Assembly: GCA_963457665.1 (NCBI GenBank)
Contig: OY735212.1
Span: 57,449,038-57,513,037 of the forward strand
Direction of reading: 5' to 3'
From: Thysanoteuthis rhombus
Taxonomy: Eukaryota > Mollusca > Cephalopoda > Oegopsida > Thysanoteuthidae
DNA: 64,000 nucleotides
Both the position numbers and the translations under genes were made by a program. The notes beneath the pieces were generated by a model. It was not told the DNA's origin, searched no databases, and saw nothing but the letters and a program-made list of their open reading frames with translations. Positions 15,208 to 26,142 of the stretch are shown in pieces (the stretch's first letter is position 1; each line of letters starts with the position of its first letter).

Positions 15208-15390
15208 TATTCATTTCATCATCATCATCATCATCAGTCTTTTATCATGTCTTTGGCCACAGACCTTCCCCAGGATTCACCATATCATCGGTGTCGTGGA
15301 GTCAATACATACCTAACTTGTCTAGTTCATATCTCCGTCTTGTATTCTGCTGGCTTTGGTTATGCATATGATCTCTGGGGATCCAGGTTC
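15208..15390 (-). mobile_element. LINE family 1 3'-end fragment
   Basis: It begins with a (CATCAT)n tail, then cagtcttttatcatgtcttt, the gaccttccccaggattcacc block and atgatctctggggatccagg. The 61 and 75 aa ORFs here lie inside this 3' UTR and are not genes. Confidence 0.8.
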
Positions 15391-15641
15391 AAGACCATAA
15401 ATTACTTACTGAACATGATAGTCCTAAGCATTAACCTATGTAAGTGTGGATCATATCCAACTCTTGATCAATGAGAACTAAAATTGATAAAAATCTGAAG
15501 TTTTTGAGAGACATGATTTTTAGCTTAGTATGAATGCCATCAACCAATTGAGCTGACAAAATAAGTTTGATTATGGGAATCAACCAGCGGAATAATATGT
15601 TACTATTGCCTAGGTATGAAAATATAAGAATTGAAAAATAA

Positions 15642-15700
15642 CTCTCTCTCTCTCTCTCTCACTCTTTCTGTCTTTTTTTCTTTCTTTCTACATTTTTTCT
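15642..15700. repeat. (TC)n-rich microsatellite
   Basis: Imperfect CT/TTTC tract. Confidence 0.9.
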
Positions 15701-15959
15701 CACTCTCTCCCACACGCACGTATATAGATATATACATACAGAGAAAACTTACTTAGAATTTTTAAAAAATGATAATTTTGAAAGAAACAATTTGATGAAA
15801 AAAATGGTCACAATATACTTTGGAATGTTGCCAGCTTCAGACGAAAAAGAGAGATTGTGACTTTCTACAGATGAATTATTGTAGATATATATGTATATAT
15901 TATTGTAGATAAAATGTTGTTGACAAAAACCACCAGACACCAAATATCTGCATCATTTA

Positions 15960-16365
15960 ATGGACCCTATCAGAGGTGCCTTGCATCGTTCTCTTTGGAT
16001 CTGTTTCTTGGTTAAGTTCCGTGTTTCAGCCCCATAAGTGACTACTGGGAGGATGCATCGGTTATACACCCCTCTTTTTAGGATTAATGGGATCTTCTTA
16101 TTTTTGAAGATTGAGCTTACTCTGCCAAAGGCTTGCCATCCCAGTGTGATTCTCTGCTTGATTTTGCATTCTTTTGAGGGTCTCATAGAGATTCGTTGTC
16201 TTAGGTAGATGTAGTGATCTACTTTCTCCAGTTCTGTGTCCTCGATTTTGATCTTAGAATTTTTACCTCCGATGTGGTTGTTGCTCATGATCTTCATCTT
16301 GCTGAAGTTCATGTGTAAGCCAACTTTCTTGCTCTCTCCATTTAGTTCATCTATGATCAGAGATG
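15960..16365 (-). mobile_element. LINE family 1 RT C-terminal fragment
   Basis: Open on the minus strand for most of its length. It shows the family blocks NFSKMKIMSN, VDHYIYLRQRISM, FKNKKIPLILKRGVYN and ILPVVTYGAETRNLTKKQ, which lie just C-terminal to the RT catalytic core. Its open frame continues into the ADAM exon at 16466-16535 by chance. No 5' or 3' end of the LINE is present. Confidence 0.85.
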
Positions 16366-16465
16366 AATTAAAACTATCTTTTGATAAAAAAGTTGTCTCC
16401 TGATATCGTGATAATTGAACTAACAAATTGTAATTTCTGTTGAATGAAAATATCAAAGTTCTTAC

Positions 16466-16535
16466 CTTTAAAGCAGAGAATTCTTTTATTAATAAGTACA
16501 GCTGTCATATAAGTCTTGCTACAGAAGGAAAATTT
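16466..16535 (-). CDS. ADAM17: ADAM17-like metalloprotease exon: end of protease domain
   Basis: This 70 nt exon has 23 codons plus 1 nt. The acceptor (ctttttttcag) lies at 16536-16537 and the donor is gtaagaac below 16466. It enters at phase 0, exactly where the 48176-48297 exon leaves, and exits at phase 1, exactly what the 7513-7648 exon needs. Translation reads KFSFCSKTYMTAV...ILCF. The FSxCS...CF pattern with its two Cys matches the segment between the Met-turn and the disintegrin domain in ADAM17 and ADAM10. It sits about 100 bases from a minus-strand LINE fragment (15960-16365). One open frame runs from the exon into the LINE-derived sequence, so a gene finder could wrongly fuse them. 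The exon is short and was recognised by motif, splice signals and phase together. Confidence 0.86.
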
Positions 16536-17937
16536 CTGAAAAAAAGAATGAAAAGTAGTTTTTTTTATATGTAAGGCACTCAAATTACTACCGACTTGTT
16601 AGAAATACCAATCAGTATTTAGATGAATGACCGCTTCAGAACTCCAACTTCTCTTTGTGACAGATCCAGCAATGCTTAGTGAATAACTACTGAGAACTTG
16701 TTAATTTTCTTATTGTAAAGAAAACAAGAATTGTAAAAATTCTTCATGTAAAAGGAAATAATACTATATATGTAAGCATTGAATTATCATATTTTGATAG
16801 CTTTCTGATAGAGTTATCTGATTTCAAAGTCATAGAAAAAACAATTTCATCACGAAAAAAGGTTATTGAAACTGTGGTACTGAAAAGAGATGTCAAAATC
16901 AATTAAGATCTTCTGAGATCTACCCAATATAAGATTCTCAAAATTTGCATTTATTGAAATGAAAGAAACCAGATGAAGAAAATAAGTCCAAATTAGCAAA
17001 AGAATTTGAAATATCCATACCTCACATAAATAAATCACCAAAGCCCATACATTAGAAATTATCTAAAAAATACCGGCACAAAATTTAGGTATTATTTGTC
17101 TAAAATGACCATAGTGACCAGAAAAATCAATTTTGGAAAAAAAACACAGTTTTTAGATGATGCTTAATGGTGTTCTCATGGGAATTTCCAAGGTTGTAGC
17201 CCCCAAAATGTGATCCGGAGTGCTTAAAAGCACGTGCACACACCTAGACAGTCAAGCAAAGGGAGAAGAATTTGTAGCCAACTTGGCTGGTTGGTCCGGC
17301 AGGCCATTTGTGAGACTATTGTGAATTTGATACTACTTCTCAATTGTGCACCTGGTCTAAGATCAAGTTACTTGAAGAAAAATCAAATTGAGAAAACTGC
17401 AGGAGAAGAAAGCAAGTAACCAGACACAAATATCCGATTTGCAGGAAAAAAATTCTGTCAGTCCCTATGTGTGAATTAGCAGGTAAAAACCTTTAAGTAT
17501 ACTTAATATGCTTGATTGAACACACAGGTGTGCTCTAACTCATTCTTGAGAATTTGCATTCAAAAGTGACTTGGAATAAAAACAAAAGGATTTTTGTGTG
17601 AGAAATCAACATTTGAAATACAACATTGTCACTTATTGCTTTATTTGATCATTACGATTTGCATTTTCCTTTATTCCTCTTGAAGCTGGGACTCCATAGG
17701 AATGTGGAGATCAACGGGAGGTTAAGGGTTTAGAAGCGGGATCAGGAGGAGACAATCCCAGGGAACACACAGACACAAGCATCAGATGTGACATATGCGA
17801 CCAGGTATATGCGTGCTGCAAGAGCACAAAACTCAGCATCTTTTCAGATTACGACAGAGACCCGAGGAAAGACACAGAATACACAGCCAAAAGGTGGTGA
17901 AGAAAAAAACAATAATGGAGATAAGTTTGAATAGTTG
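16536..17937. other. Intronic stretch, nothing recognised
   Basis: Part of intron 1 of the ADAM17-like gene. Short ORFs only, with no repeat that I can match elsewhere in the window. Confidence 0.45.
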
Positions 17938-18282
17938 CTCAATAAGAATTGTCACATAATTAACACCTTTTGGTATTATGCTGTGTTGGGGGTGATCAAT
18001 TGAAAATTTCGAAAAAGAGACAATCAATGAATAAGTTACTTCTCTTGCCTTTTGTTCAGCTAAAAAAAGTGGAAATTTTGAAAAAAACATGTGAAAGTAA
18101 GGGACTAACTTAGCACAAACTCACATTGCAAATTGAACTGCCCATTAAAAACCAATGTAGGGATGAATTTTCAAAAAAGCCTGGTTTTTGTAGCTCTATT
18201 GGTACAATCTGCATGTATCATAGCTGGCTAGCCATCCAGACTATCTTTAAAATTGAAAGAACGAATATTGACAGTTTCTAAC
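17938..18282 (+). repeat. Repeat A copy (+), worn
   Basis: The start is eroded. It is clear from gctgtgttgggggtgatcaa through aatgaataagttacttctct and cattgcaaattgaactg to gacagtttctaac. Confidence 0.82.
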
Positions 18283-19480
18283 AAGGTAATTGGTCTGAAC
18301 CAACACCATATAATGATAAAAACACTTCATTTTTCAAATTTTAAAAAAGAATAAGCAGCATTAATTTTTTTTGTATAGCAATGGTCCGTGTCATCTTTGC
18401 TGTCAACATTTTTAAAACAGATTTTATATAGTTTTAATATGCTGAATTCTAAACCTGCAATTGTCAGGACAGGTTTTTTCAGTCATTACTTTATTTAAAA
18501 TATGACTTGTTTGATGGAATACAAAACCCAAAATCATTGAAAGACTTTTTTGTCTACACTTATGAACAGTTTATTGAAATGTTTTCACAAAGTTTACTCA
18601 ACAAAGTTTTCTTGCTTCATCACTTCTTTACCTTTAAAAAAAAACTGAGAATTTTATCCATAAAACAAGGTTTTACTAAAATAGACACAAGGCAAAACCA
18701 TGACCTGATATAGCAAACCCGTAGTCATTTCTCAATTTGTCACGGCCAAATAATATATTAATTCAATGGAAAAACTTCCAACTGCAGAAACATTTTTCCA
18801 ATCGCAGACCAGCGTAATTCATTGATCTTTTACATTTCCGCACATGTGCACATTTTATGCTACCTACTCTCTTAAACCACAGAATGTATGACTTCTGTGC
18901 CATTACAAAGATTCAATTTACTGCAGACATAAAACATTGATGTGGAAGCAGAAAAAAACAAAACATCAAATATCTCTACCGACAGAAAAACAAAAGAATG
19001 TTAATAATCATGTTTATCTTGTACGCCAGTCAGTTAAGACATCACAGCAGGAAAAAGATCACATTTTTCCATGACTTTAAATAAAGCATTACAAAGGTGG
19101 GTGCTCGTGCTTGAAGAAGCTTCCTGCGTGGTAGACAGGAGATTCATAAAGCTTCCTTTGTGAAACCTATAAATGTCACATTTTGACATTTTCTTGAACC
19201 GAAGCAGATTTTGCTTTTTTTTTTTATGTCTCATACAAAATATACGAGAAATTAATCACTAATTGAACGGAAAAAATAATTTTTCCCACTTATATAGAAA
19301 GTTCATTTTCTATGAATATCTGTGCCTCTGGCTTCATGAGACATCCACTCAAAAACTTTAAACTCGAGAATGATTTTTATGAGGTTTCATGATAAATGGA
19401 TTAATTTCTTTTATAAGTAAAGATTTGAAAATTGGCATTACTAATTGCTATTTGTTAAAACAAAATAGAACTATACATAT
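18283..19480. other. No recognisable feature
   Basis: AT-rich and non-repetitive by eye. A 66 aa minus ORF at 19034-19234 has no motif. Confidence 0.4.
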
Positions 19481-19730
19481 TATAGTCACTCAATAGAAGC
19501 TGTCACGTGACCGATGTCTTCTGGCAGCATGCTGTTTGAGGGTGATCAATTTAAAAAACTTGAAGAAACTATGATCAATGAATAAGTGATTTCTCTCATC
19601 CCTTGTTAAGCAGTGATTACTAAGAACTGTCGGAATTTTCAAAAAATATGCGTGAATACTGCCAGACTCTAATAGAGGGATCATTTTAGGATAATCTTTT
19701 ATTGTGAACTGAACACACCACTCAAAACCA
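19481..19730 (+). repeat. Repeat A half-copy (+), one arm of an inverted pair
   Basis: It starts tatagtcactcaatagaagc and ends in the ccactcaaaaccacct block. The minus copy follows immediately. Confidence 0.85.
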
Positions 19731-19890
19731 CCTAGTTTGTGTCTGGCAGCATTCACACTTTTTTTTTTTTTTTAATTCAAACATTTTCTCAGCCCAATAG
19801 AAGGCACAAGAAGTAATTAATTCATTGCTCTCTCTTTTTTCAATTAATCATCCCTAACAAGGCATACTACCTAGAGACATAGCCAAATCT
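19731..19890 (-). repeat. Repeat A half-copy (-), other arm of the inverted pair
   Basis: It begins agtttgtgtctggcagcatt and runs to gcatactacctagagacat. It pairs with part of 19481-19730 head to head with essentially no spacer. Confidence 0.82.
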
Positions 19891-21060
19891 ATTTTCATCA
19901 GATTTCAAATAACATGATTAGATGGTTGGTTTACAAAATCTATTGAACCTCTCCTTAGTATTTACTGTCTCAAGTTTCTTAAATATACTTATTTGTTAAA
20001 TACAACTGCATGGAAATTCTTACATAATCACTGTTGATTGTTGGAAATTAAATGAATTGAAATGTTTTAGTAAGGAGACGAATTATCTGCCCTTGTCTAA
20101 GTCCTAAGTAGGAATTTGGTATAAAACCAAAGAGGTGCAAAAATTCAACCCTCTTAGTTCTGGCACTCTGGAACATTCTTCCGCTAACTAAAAGATATTT
20201 TCTTTCACCTGACCATCATTTTTCCAAGACCAATTCCATCAAAAAACCTATCCATCTTTTTTGGCATTTCAGGACTGCTTTCACTTTTTGCTTTATCAGA
20301 ATTTACTGTTCTTGATTGTTATATTCCAAGTTAAGTTAAAGACTTTTTGGTTAATCTAAGAACTTTCTCCTACTCTAAACAATTTGTATACCTGCATTTT
20401 CCAACTTTTCTGTTCTGACATTTTATTCTATTGTTATAGATATCACATTTCATTCTATCAATATCTGACTTATTATTCCCCTTCTAACCATTGGAAACCT
20501 TACTTACAGAATATTATTTGAATAATATTTATTCTTTGCAATTGGTACAATGGACATAACTCTTCTTTTGTTATCTTCTTATTAAAGAAAAAAAAAATAC
20601 TGTGGATTTTTGTTTTAGAAAGAGCATAAGTTAATTCTTGGGACAGTACAGGTTCCAAGATATTGTTGGCTTACTCAACATTCAACTGTACTGCATGCCA
20701 ACTACCTGAAAAATCAAGTCTTCCAACATAAAACACTTGAGCCAGTGATATCATGTTTCATTCTTTCTGCCCCCCCCCCCAGGTGAAATTTCATTCTGAA
20801 AGTTTTAACTGAAAGGTTTGTAAATACTATCAATATCAATGTGTGATATGTCTGACTGTTCCCTCAACACACCACAAAGTTTCTAAAAGTTTTTTTTATA
20901 GATTATTTCAAAAGATTTTTCAGATCATTTTGATAAATTGTCCAGGGTTCACTCTATATATTGTACCCCTTCCGAGGCCCAGCACCCCAGTGCTGTTCCA
21001 GAGTCAGTGGGTCCTACACGCTGCTTCCACTAATGGGCGATATATCTTAATATCTGCTCA
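19891..21060. other. No recognisable feature
   Basis: It contains a short C10 tract (20770-20780) but no ORF with a domain and no repeat matched elsewhere in the window. Confidence 0.4.
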
Positions 21061-21063
21061 CCA

Positions 21064-21215
21064 ACAAATTGTCTTCAATTACTATCCAATTCACTGTCAA
21101 AATATCTGCCATAGAAATTTCATGCAAGATATCTTGTCAGCCACTTCACAACAATCATAGCTTCCACTGTCTTTATCCTCATTTACAAATTGTCTTCAAT
21201 TATTGTTCAATTTCC
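21064..21215 (+). repeat. Short direct repeat, period about 121
   Basis: caaattgtcttcaattacta (21064) recurs as caaattgtcttcaattattg (21185), and similarity continues through ccaattcactg / tcaatttcctg. The block caagatatcttgtcagcca at about 21125 reappears near 44993. Confidence 0.7.
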
Positions 21216-21415
21216 TGCCAGACAAAACATATTCTTGTAAAAAAAATCTCATTAGCTGGATTTGAGTGCTTCTAGTACTTGTGGTGTCAATATATGTGTT
21301 ATGATTAATGGGAATGAAAAAGGGTTATATATTTTTTCCAGTAAGTTTTACCTGTGGCATTAGAGGTTACAGTTCATTTAAGTCTAATCCTTATAACATA
21401 TTTCAGAAGCAACAG

Positions 21416-21473
21416 ATCCTTTTATCTATCTTACAATCAAACAGAATATGAAAGCATGTTGTTTGGAAATTTA
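21416..21473 (+). repeat. Direct repeat flanking repeat E, left copy
   Basis: The stretch gatccttttatctatctta...gaatatgaaagcatgtt...gaaatttat recurs at 21845-21901 with few changes and brackets the segment shared with 41.6 kb. Confidence 0.8.
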
Positions 21474-21844
21474 TTGAACCACCATAGCCATCAAAGAGGG
21501 CAAAGAGTTCTATCTTTTTTTTATATGTGCATGTTTTTGTTTGAATGTTCTTGTGCTCCTGGGCACACTGTTTTGTCTGCTTACTTGAAAACTGATATCA
21601 GTACTCCACTATACCCCTCCTATGAACAATGCTCCTTTTTTAGAAAAAGAAGCTTTTTGTTTACCTTTTTGGGGCTTTATTTTGATAGGTTCATTGTAAC
21701 CATCTAGATTTTCTAGGATTGAAATGTTTCTAAATGTTTTTTTTTACTCTATTTTAGGTATTTCTCAGGAGAAGATGCTAGCGATGTGGTGAATAGAATT
21801 TATTCTTACCATATCTACTCTTTGATGGATTTTTTTCAAAAAGA
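21470..21844 (+). repeat. Repeat E copy 1 with exon-like segment
   Basis: It aligns with 41567-41915 from ttattgaac...agccatcaaag through tttattttga-ag and a polypyrimidine stretch ending in ttttag (about 21759), then an open frame. In both copies the sequence after ttttag starts with one leftover base and then reads a similar peptide (here YFSGEDASDVVNRIYS), with mainly conservative differences. I do not recognise the protein. It may be a duplicated gene fragment (intron end plus exon) or part of a transposon. Confidence 0.6.
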
Positions 21845-21901
21845 GATCCTGTCTTTTATCTAACAATCAAAGAGAATATGAAAGCATGTTTTGAAATTTA
21901 T
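21845..21901 (+). repeat. Direct repeat flanking repeat E, right copy
   Basis: Second copy of the 57-bp sequence at 21416-21473. Confidence 0.8.
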
Positions 21902-22149
21902 CATTTCTTTTTAGAATTTTTTTAAAGACAAAATTTGAAAAGTCTGATTTTTTATCACTTCAACATATTTTGCAGTTTTGCTGCTAAATGAATCACAAAA
22001 TGAAATTTGATTTCAGTTATATCTTACCTTCAAACAGAATAAGCAAAATATCTTATTCAGACAGGTAAATGGTGTAAAGATTTCCAAAATAATTCATTTT
22101 TCTTAAATGATATATTGAATATTTTTTAAAAATAAATGTTCTTATTTTT

Positions 22150-23979
22150 CATTTATCATCATTATCAGTCTTTTATCATCTATTGTTGGACTTAAACTTT
22201 CCCCAGGATTTGCCACACCTTTCTATTATGGGCTTTACAGAGTCACTTTCTGAATTTGTCTAGTTTGTCTCTCCATCTTGCATTTTACTGGCCTCAGTTT
22301 TGCATGAGATCTCTATTGAGAGTTGTAATGTCCATATCGGTTGCCTGCCATTCTAGCAACATGACCAGCCCATTTCAGTTTGCTAAAGGATTCAATCTTT
22401 AATGTGCATGTTGCATGCTTCTCGGTCTGTGAGTCAATCTCTAGGTTAGGTTCCAGCTCCATAGGTGACTATCATGAGGATGCATTTGTTGTATACGCTT
22501 CTTTTCAGGATTAATGTGATTTTTTTGTTTTTGAACGTTAGGCTTACTCTGCCAAAGGATTGCCAATCAAGAGCAATACTTTGCTTGACTTTTTCTCCTT
22601 TTGAGGGTTTCATGAAGATTTGTTGTCCTAGGTACATATAGTGGTCTACTATCTCTAATACTGTGTCTTTGATTTTGATCGTTGTGTTTTGATTTCTGGC
22701 GTGATTGTTGCACATGACCTTCATTTTGCTGAAGTTCATGTATAGGCCGACTTTCTTGCTTTCTTTATTTAGTTCCTAAAGCATTATTTTGTGTGGGTTG
22801 TGTGGGTTTTCTGCAAAAAGGATGATGTCTGCGAATCTGAGGTGGCTCAGATATTCGCCATCTATTTTGATTCCTTCATTTTCCCACTCTAGGTTTTGGA
22901 AGATTATCTCGGGGCAGGCTGTGAAGAGTTTGGATGAGCTGGTATCACCTTGTCTTACTTCTTTTTAGAGCTCGAAGGGCTCTGGGTATTCTGATAGAAG
23001 AGCGGCTGTGACTGTATGTAAGTTGTAGTACTCTGACTTATAAAGGGTCTACACCTTGTAGAGTTATGGGCTTTAGGACCATGAGAATTTCCACAGAGTC
23101 AAAGGCTTTTTTCAAGTCTATAAATGATACAGCTAGTGGCATTTTGTATTCTGCTGTTTTTTCTTTCAGCTGATTTATTGAATGGAGATGGTCCATGGTG
23201 TAGTTTCTTCTATAGCCAGCTTGTTCCCATGGTTGGTTTTCATCTAGTGTTTTTGCGATTCAGTTGGTGATGATTTTTGTGAAAAGTTTGTAGCTACAGT
23301 TCAGTGAGCTAATAAGTCTGTAGGGTTTTTTACTCTGTTTTAGGCATATGTTGAATATATTAGCTATTTTTTTATTGACAATCTTACCTGCTTTTTTGAG
23401 CAGATTGATGGTGATCTTATCTGGTCCAGGGGCTTTTCTTTTTTTTTTGTTTGTTTAATGGCTTGCTTCACCTCGCATGATGTAACTTCTGGGAAATCCT
23501 CAAGCTGATTGCTTGCGTTTTGCGTATACTGCTTGATGTTTTGTAGTCCATGTCTTGAGGAGTAGAGTTTTTGGTAGAATTTTCAGGCGTGTTTGACAAT
23601 CTTGTCTCTGTCAGTTGTTAGGTCTCCATTTTCTTTGAGTATGCTTGTTATTTGTTTCTGTCCTATACTGAAAGCTTTGTTTATTGCTCTGAAGCCCTGA
23701 CCTTTTTCAAGAGTGGTTTCAATGATTGTTGTTGTGTACCTTCTTTTGTTTTCTCTTAATTTTCTTTTGATTGTTTTGTTCAATTCAGTCTCTTCATTTT
23801 TTTCCCCTTATTGTTGTCATAGCTTGAGGCTTCTATGTTTTTCAATGAGTCTCCTCGTTTCATCAGAGATTTTACTAATGGTTTGTGTATTCCTTGGTTT
23901 GAATATAGCGGCAGCTTCTATGAGAGAGGTTGTTATTTTGCTATGGAGTTTGTTAGTGTTGGTAAAGATTTTATACCTG
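22150..23979 (-). mobile_element. LINE family 1, longest copy (RT domain plus 3' end)
   Basis: Minus-strand order: a linker region (FSIGQKQITSILKENGDLTT), PGPDKITINLLKKAGK (RT palm start), a YRLISSLNCSYKL block, a FIDLKKAFDSVE block with the first catalytic Asp, QGVDP, then LRFADIILFAE where FADD is expected, the NFSKMKVM and VDHYMYLGQQIF blocks, and a 3' UTR with a gataatgatgat tail (22155). Stops and frameshifts break the frame throughout. FADI in place of FADD would remove one catalytic Asp, so this copy is dead twice over. No endonuclease domain is present: it is 5'-truncated or interrupted by the LTR that starts at 23980. Confidence 0.88.
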
Positions 23980-24958
23980 TGTAGTGCCCCCTATACTTTT
24001 AGTTAAGAATTAAGTATGAAACTCATCTTTTAGCTAGATATCCAAAACGTCACTTCCTCCAACAACCCCTATAAAACCCCTGGACGCACATGGTCCAATG
24101 CTCATTAGCTCCAGCACCCTTAGCTGGTTACGCTTCTAGCCCCAGCCTCTGCAGCCAGCCATTCTTTCTCTTTCCTTCTCCTTGGCCCAATGCTCATTGG
24201 TGCCAGAGGCATGGCCCGCTAGGAAATTCCTTGCTGGCCATGCCTCTGGCCCTAGCTTTTGCGGCCGGCCACTCTCTTTCTTTCTCCCAAAGATCGTTGT
24301 TTCGCCAACTCACTGGCCAATCTGATCTTAACCACCATCCTCACTTCGGGAAACACGCATGGATAAAACTCCTTGTTCTATGTCTTTCATAGTCCATTCG
24401 TCGAGGGTCTTTCTGAGAATAGCCCCCAAGTTAACTCACTTACTTGGCAGTAAGGTTCGCACACTTAACCTGGTTTCCACATATCTGGGAGCTATCCAAC
24501 CATACAGAATCCACACGTTCAGACAACTCTGCTAAAACTTTGATGCCAGCACTATCAAGACAAGAAATCTCCCACCTTTCACCATCTCTTCTTTCACCTC
24601 TTCTCCTAACATTACTTCTCATGATCGATCGTATCTATGATATACTTACATATACCTCATCTTTATTCTTGTATTAAACGTACGTCTTTTCCCTGGCCAA
24701 AATATGTGTATGTCTTCATTCTACTTCTTTATTTCAATGCATGTATAATTTCATACTTGGTGCGCATTCCCTTCTCTTCGCACAGCTTCCTTTCTCTTCC
24801 TCAGCTACAGGGCCGCACATGTGCTACAGTCAAACCACAACAAGGACCAAATCCCCTTGTCTCTCAACAATCCATCACTGTTCGGATTCAACAAAGGAGA
24901 CTATGCGCAAAAACTGGTGATTCATAGCTGTTTGGATCCAGCATAAAAAGACTCTACA
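23980..24958 (+). mobile_element. Putative solo LTR of an LTR retrotransposon
   Basis: Markedly more GC-rich than its surroundings. It starts TGTAGTGCCCCC and ends ACTCTACA, giving TGTAG...CTACA termini. It has a tataaaa box at 24070-24076 and an attaaa signal at 24673-24678, ordered as U3-R-U5. The octamer tatacctg lies directly before the start (23972-23979) and again at 24962-24969, three bases after the proposed end; it may be a target duplication with the right edge slightly misplaced. TGTAGTGCCCCC starts are common in gypsy-type LTRs. Neither gag/pol nor a second LTR is present. The 60-100 aa ORFs inside are not genes. Confidence 0.6.
24089..24297 (+). repeat. Tandem duplication inside the LTR, with a hairpin
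   Basis: Two units begin tggtccaatgctcatt (24089) and tggcccaatgctcatt (24183) and end in similar ccattctttctctttcc / ccactctctttctttct blocks. Unit 2 contains a perfect 15-bp inverted repeat, gccagaggcatggcc (24202-24216) with ggccatgcctctggc (24236-24250). Confidence 0.8.
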
Positions 24959-25087
24959 TCCTATACCTGTTTTTCAGTTACACCCTAAGACATTTACTTC
25001 TCTTGAATTAGTTCTTTAATTTTCTTTTAGCTATTTTGTAAGAGGAAATTATTCTTAATGTATTGTACATTTTTTCATTTAGAAATT

Positions 25088-25394
25088 ATTAAATCATCGT
25101 AACCCCACAAATGGCCCACCGGACCAACCAGCCTAGTGAGCTACACATTGTTCTCTCTCTGCTGGTCTGTGTGTGTCTCCAGGCATACTAGGACACATTT
25201 TTTTGAGCTCCATCAAAATTTACATGAATACACCACAAAGAACCAACTAAAAACACTTTCTTTTTTTTTTCCAAAAAAATGCATTCTGAGTCTTCATGGT
25301 CATTTTGCACAAACAATGCCCAAATCTTGTGCCAGTACTTTTTCTTGACAATTTTAGATAATCTATTTTTTGGATAATTTTAGATAAAAGATCT
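25088..25394 (+). repeat. Repeat C copy 2, left part
   Basis: It aligns with 2276-2570 and is interrupted at 25395 by a LINE copy. Confidence 0.75.
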
Positions 25395-25837
25395 TTTTAA
25401 AATAAGGCAATCCCATTAATCCTAAAGAGAAGAGTATACAACCAATTCATTCTCCCAATAGTCACATGTAGTTGAAACATGGAACCTAACCAGGAGACAG
25501 ACGCTCAGACTGAGATGTATGTAACGTGCACATGAAAAAATCATGCTCAACCTCACATGGAGAGATCACAAGACAGCACAATATACCTGGGAGAAAACGG
25601 GAATCTGAGATATCACAGAATCTACCAGAAAACTCATGTGGCAATGGGCCGGTCATGTTGCAAGAATGGCAGACAACTGATGAACATCATGACTCACAAC
25701 AGGGATACCATGAGATCATATGTGGAACTGAGGCTGACAGAATACAAAATGGAGAGACGCCCAGGATAGAGAAATGTGATGAATCCTGGGGAAGATCCAT
25801 ATCCAATGACGGATGATAAAAGACTGATGATAATATG
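25395..25837 (+). mobile_element. LINE family 1 insertion, 5'-truncated, with target duplication
   Basis: It starts within the FKNKxIPLILKR block and runs through VYNQxILPIVT, THMERSQDSTIYLGEN-type remnants of the domain around WAGHVARM, and a 3' end at aaaagactgatgataatatg. AAAGATCT flanks it on both sides (25387-25394 and 25838-25845), a plausible target-site duplication. Frame shifts split the coding part into 96 and 70 aa ORFs. Confidence 0.8.
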
Positions 25838-25985
25838 AAAGATCTATTTTTTTAGATATTTTTAGATAAGAGATCTATTTTTGAGATAATTTTAAATAAA
25901 AAATTCAATTTTTTAGGTAATTATATCTGGTACATGTTGCAACAATGGAGATTTATGTATAAAAGCTACTGATATTTTATTGCTT
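25838..25985 (+). repeat. Repeat C copy 2, right part, with agatct-rich internal repeats
   Basis: The repeat resumes after the LINE. The unit aga(g)atctattttt-aga-aattttagat recurs three or four times (25360-25920), then tctggtacatgttgcaaca matches the end of copy 1. Confidence 0.65.
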
Positions 25986-26142
25986 TTCTAAAATACCCTG
26001 AGAGGTTTCTTATTTTTACAAGAATATTTTTGTTTCACTATTTTTTCTCCTATTTTATTTCTGATATGTTAGTTGCAACTTCCAAAGATTTCTGAAGTAC
26101 ATTTTGTATTTTGTCTGAAATATTTGTAACTAGGTTTTAGGA

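Noticed and set aside
24752..24775. tggtgcgcattccc, resembling a primer-binding site after an LTR ending near 24750
   Set aside because: The CTACA end at 24958 matches the TGTAG start better and no internal region follows. The tggtgc match is short and probably chance.
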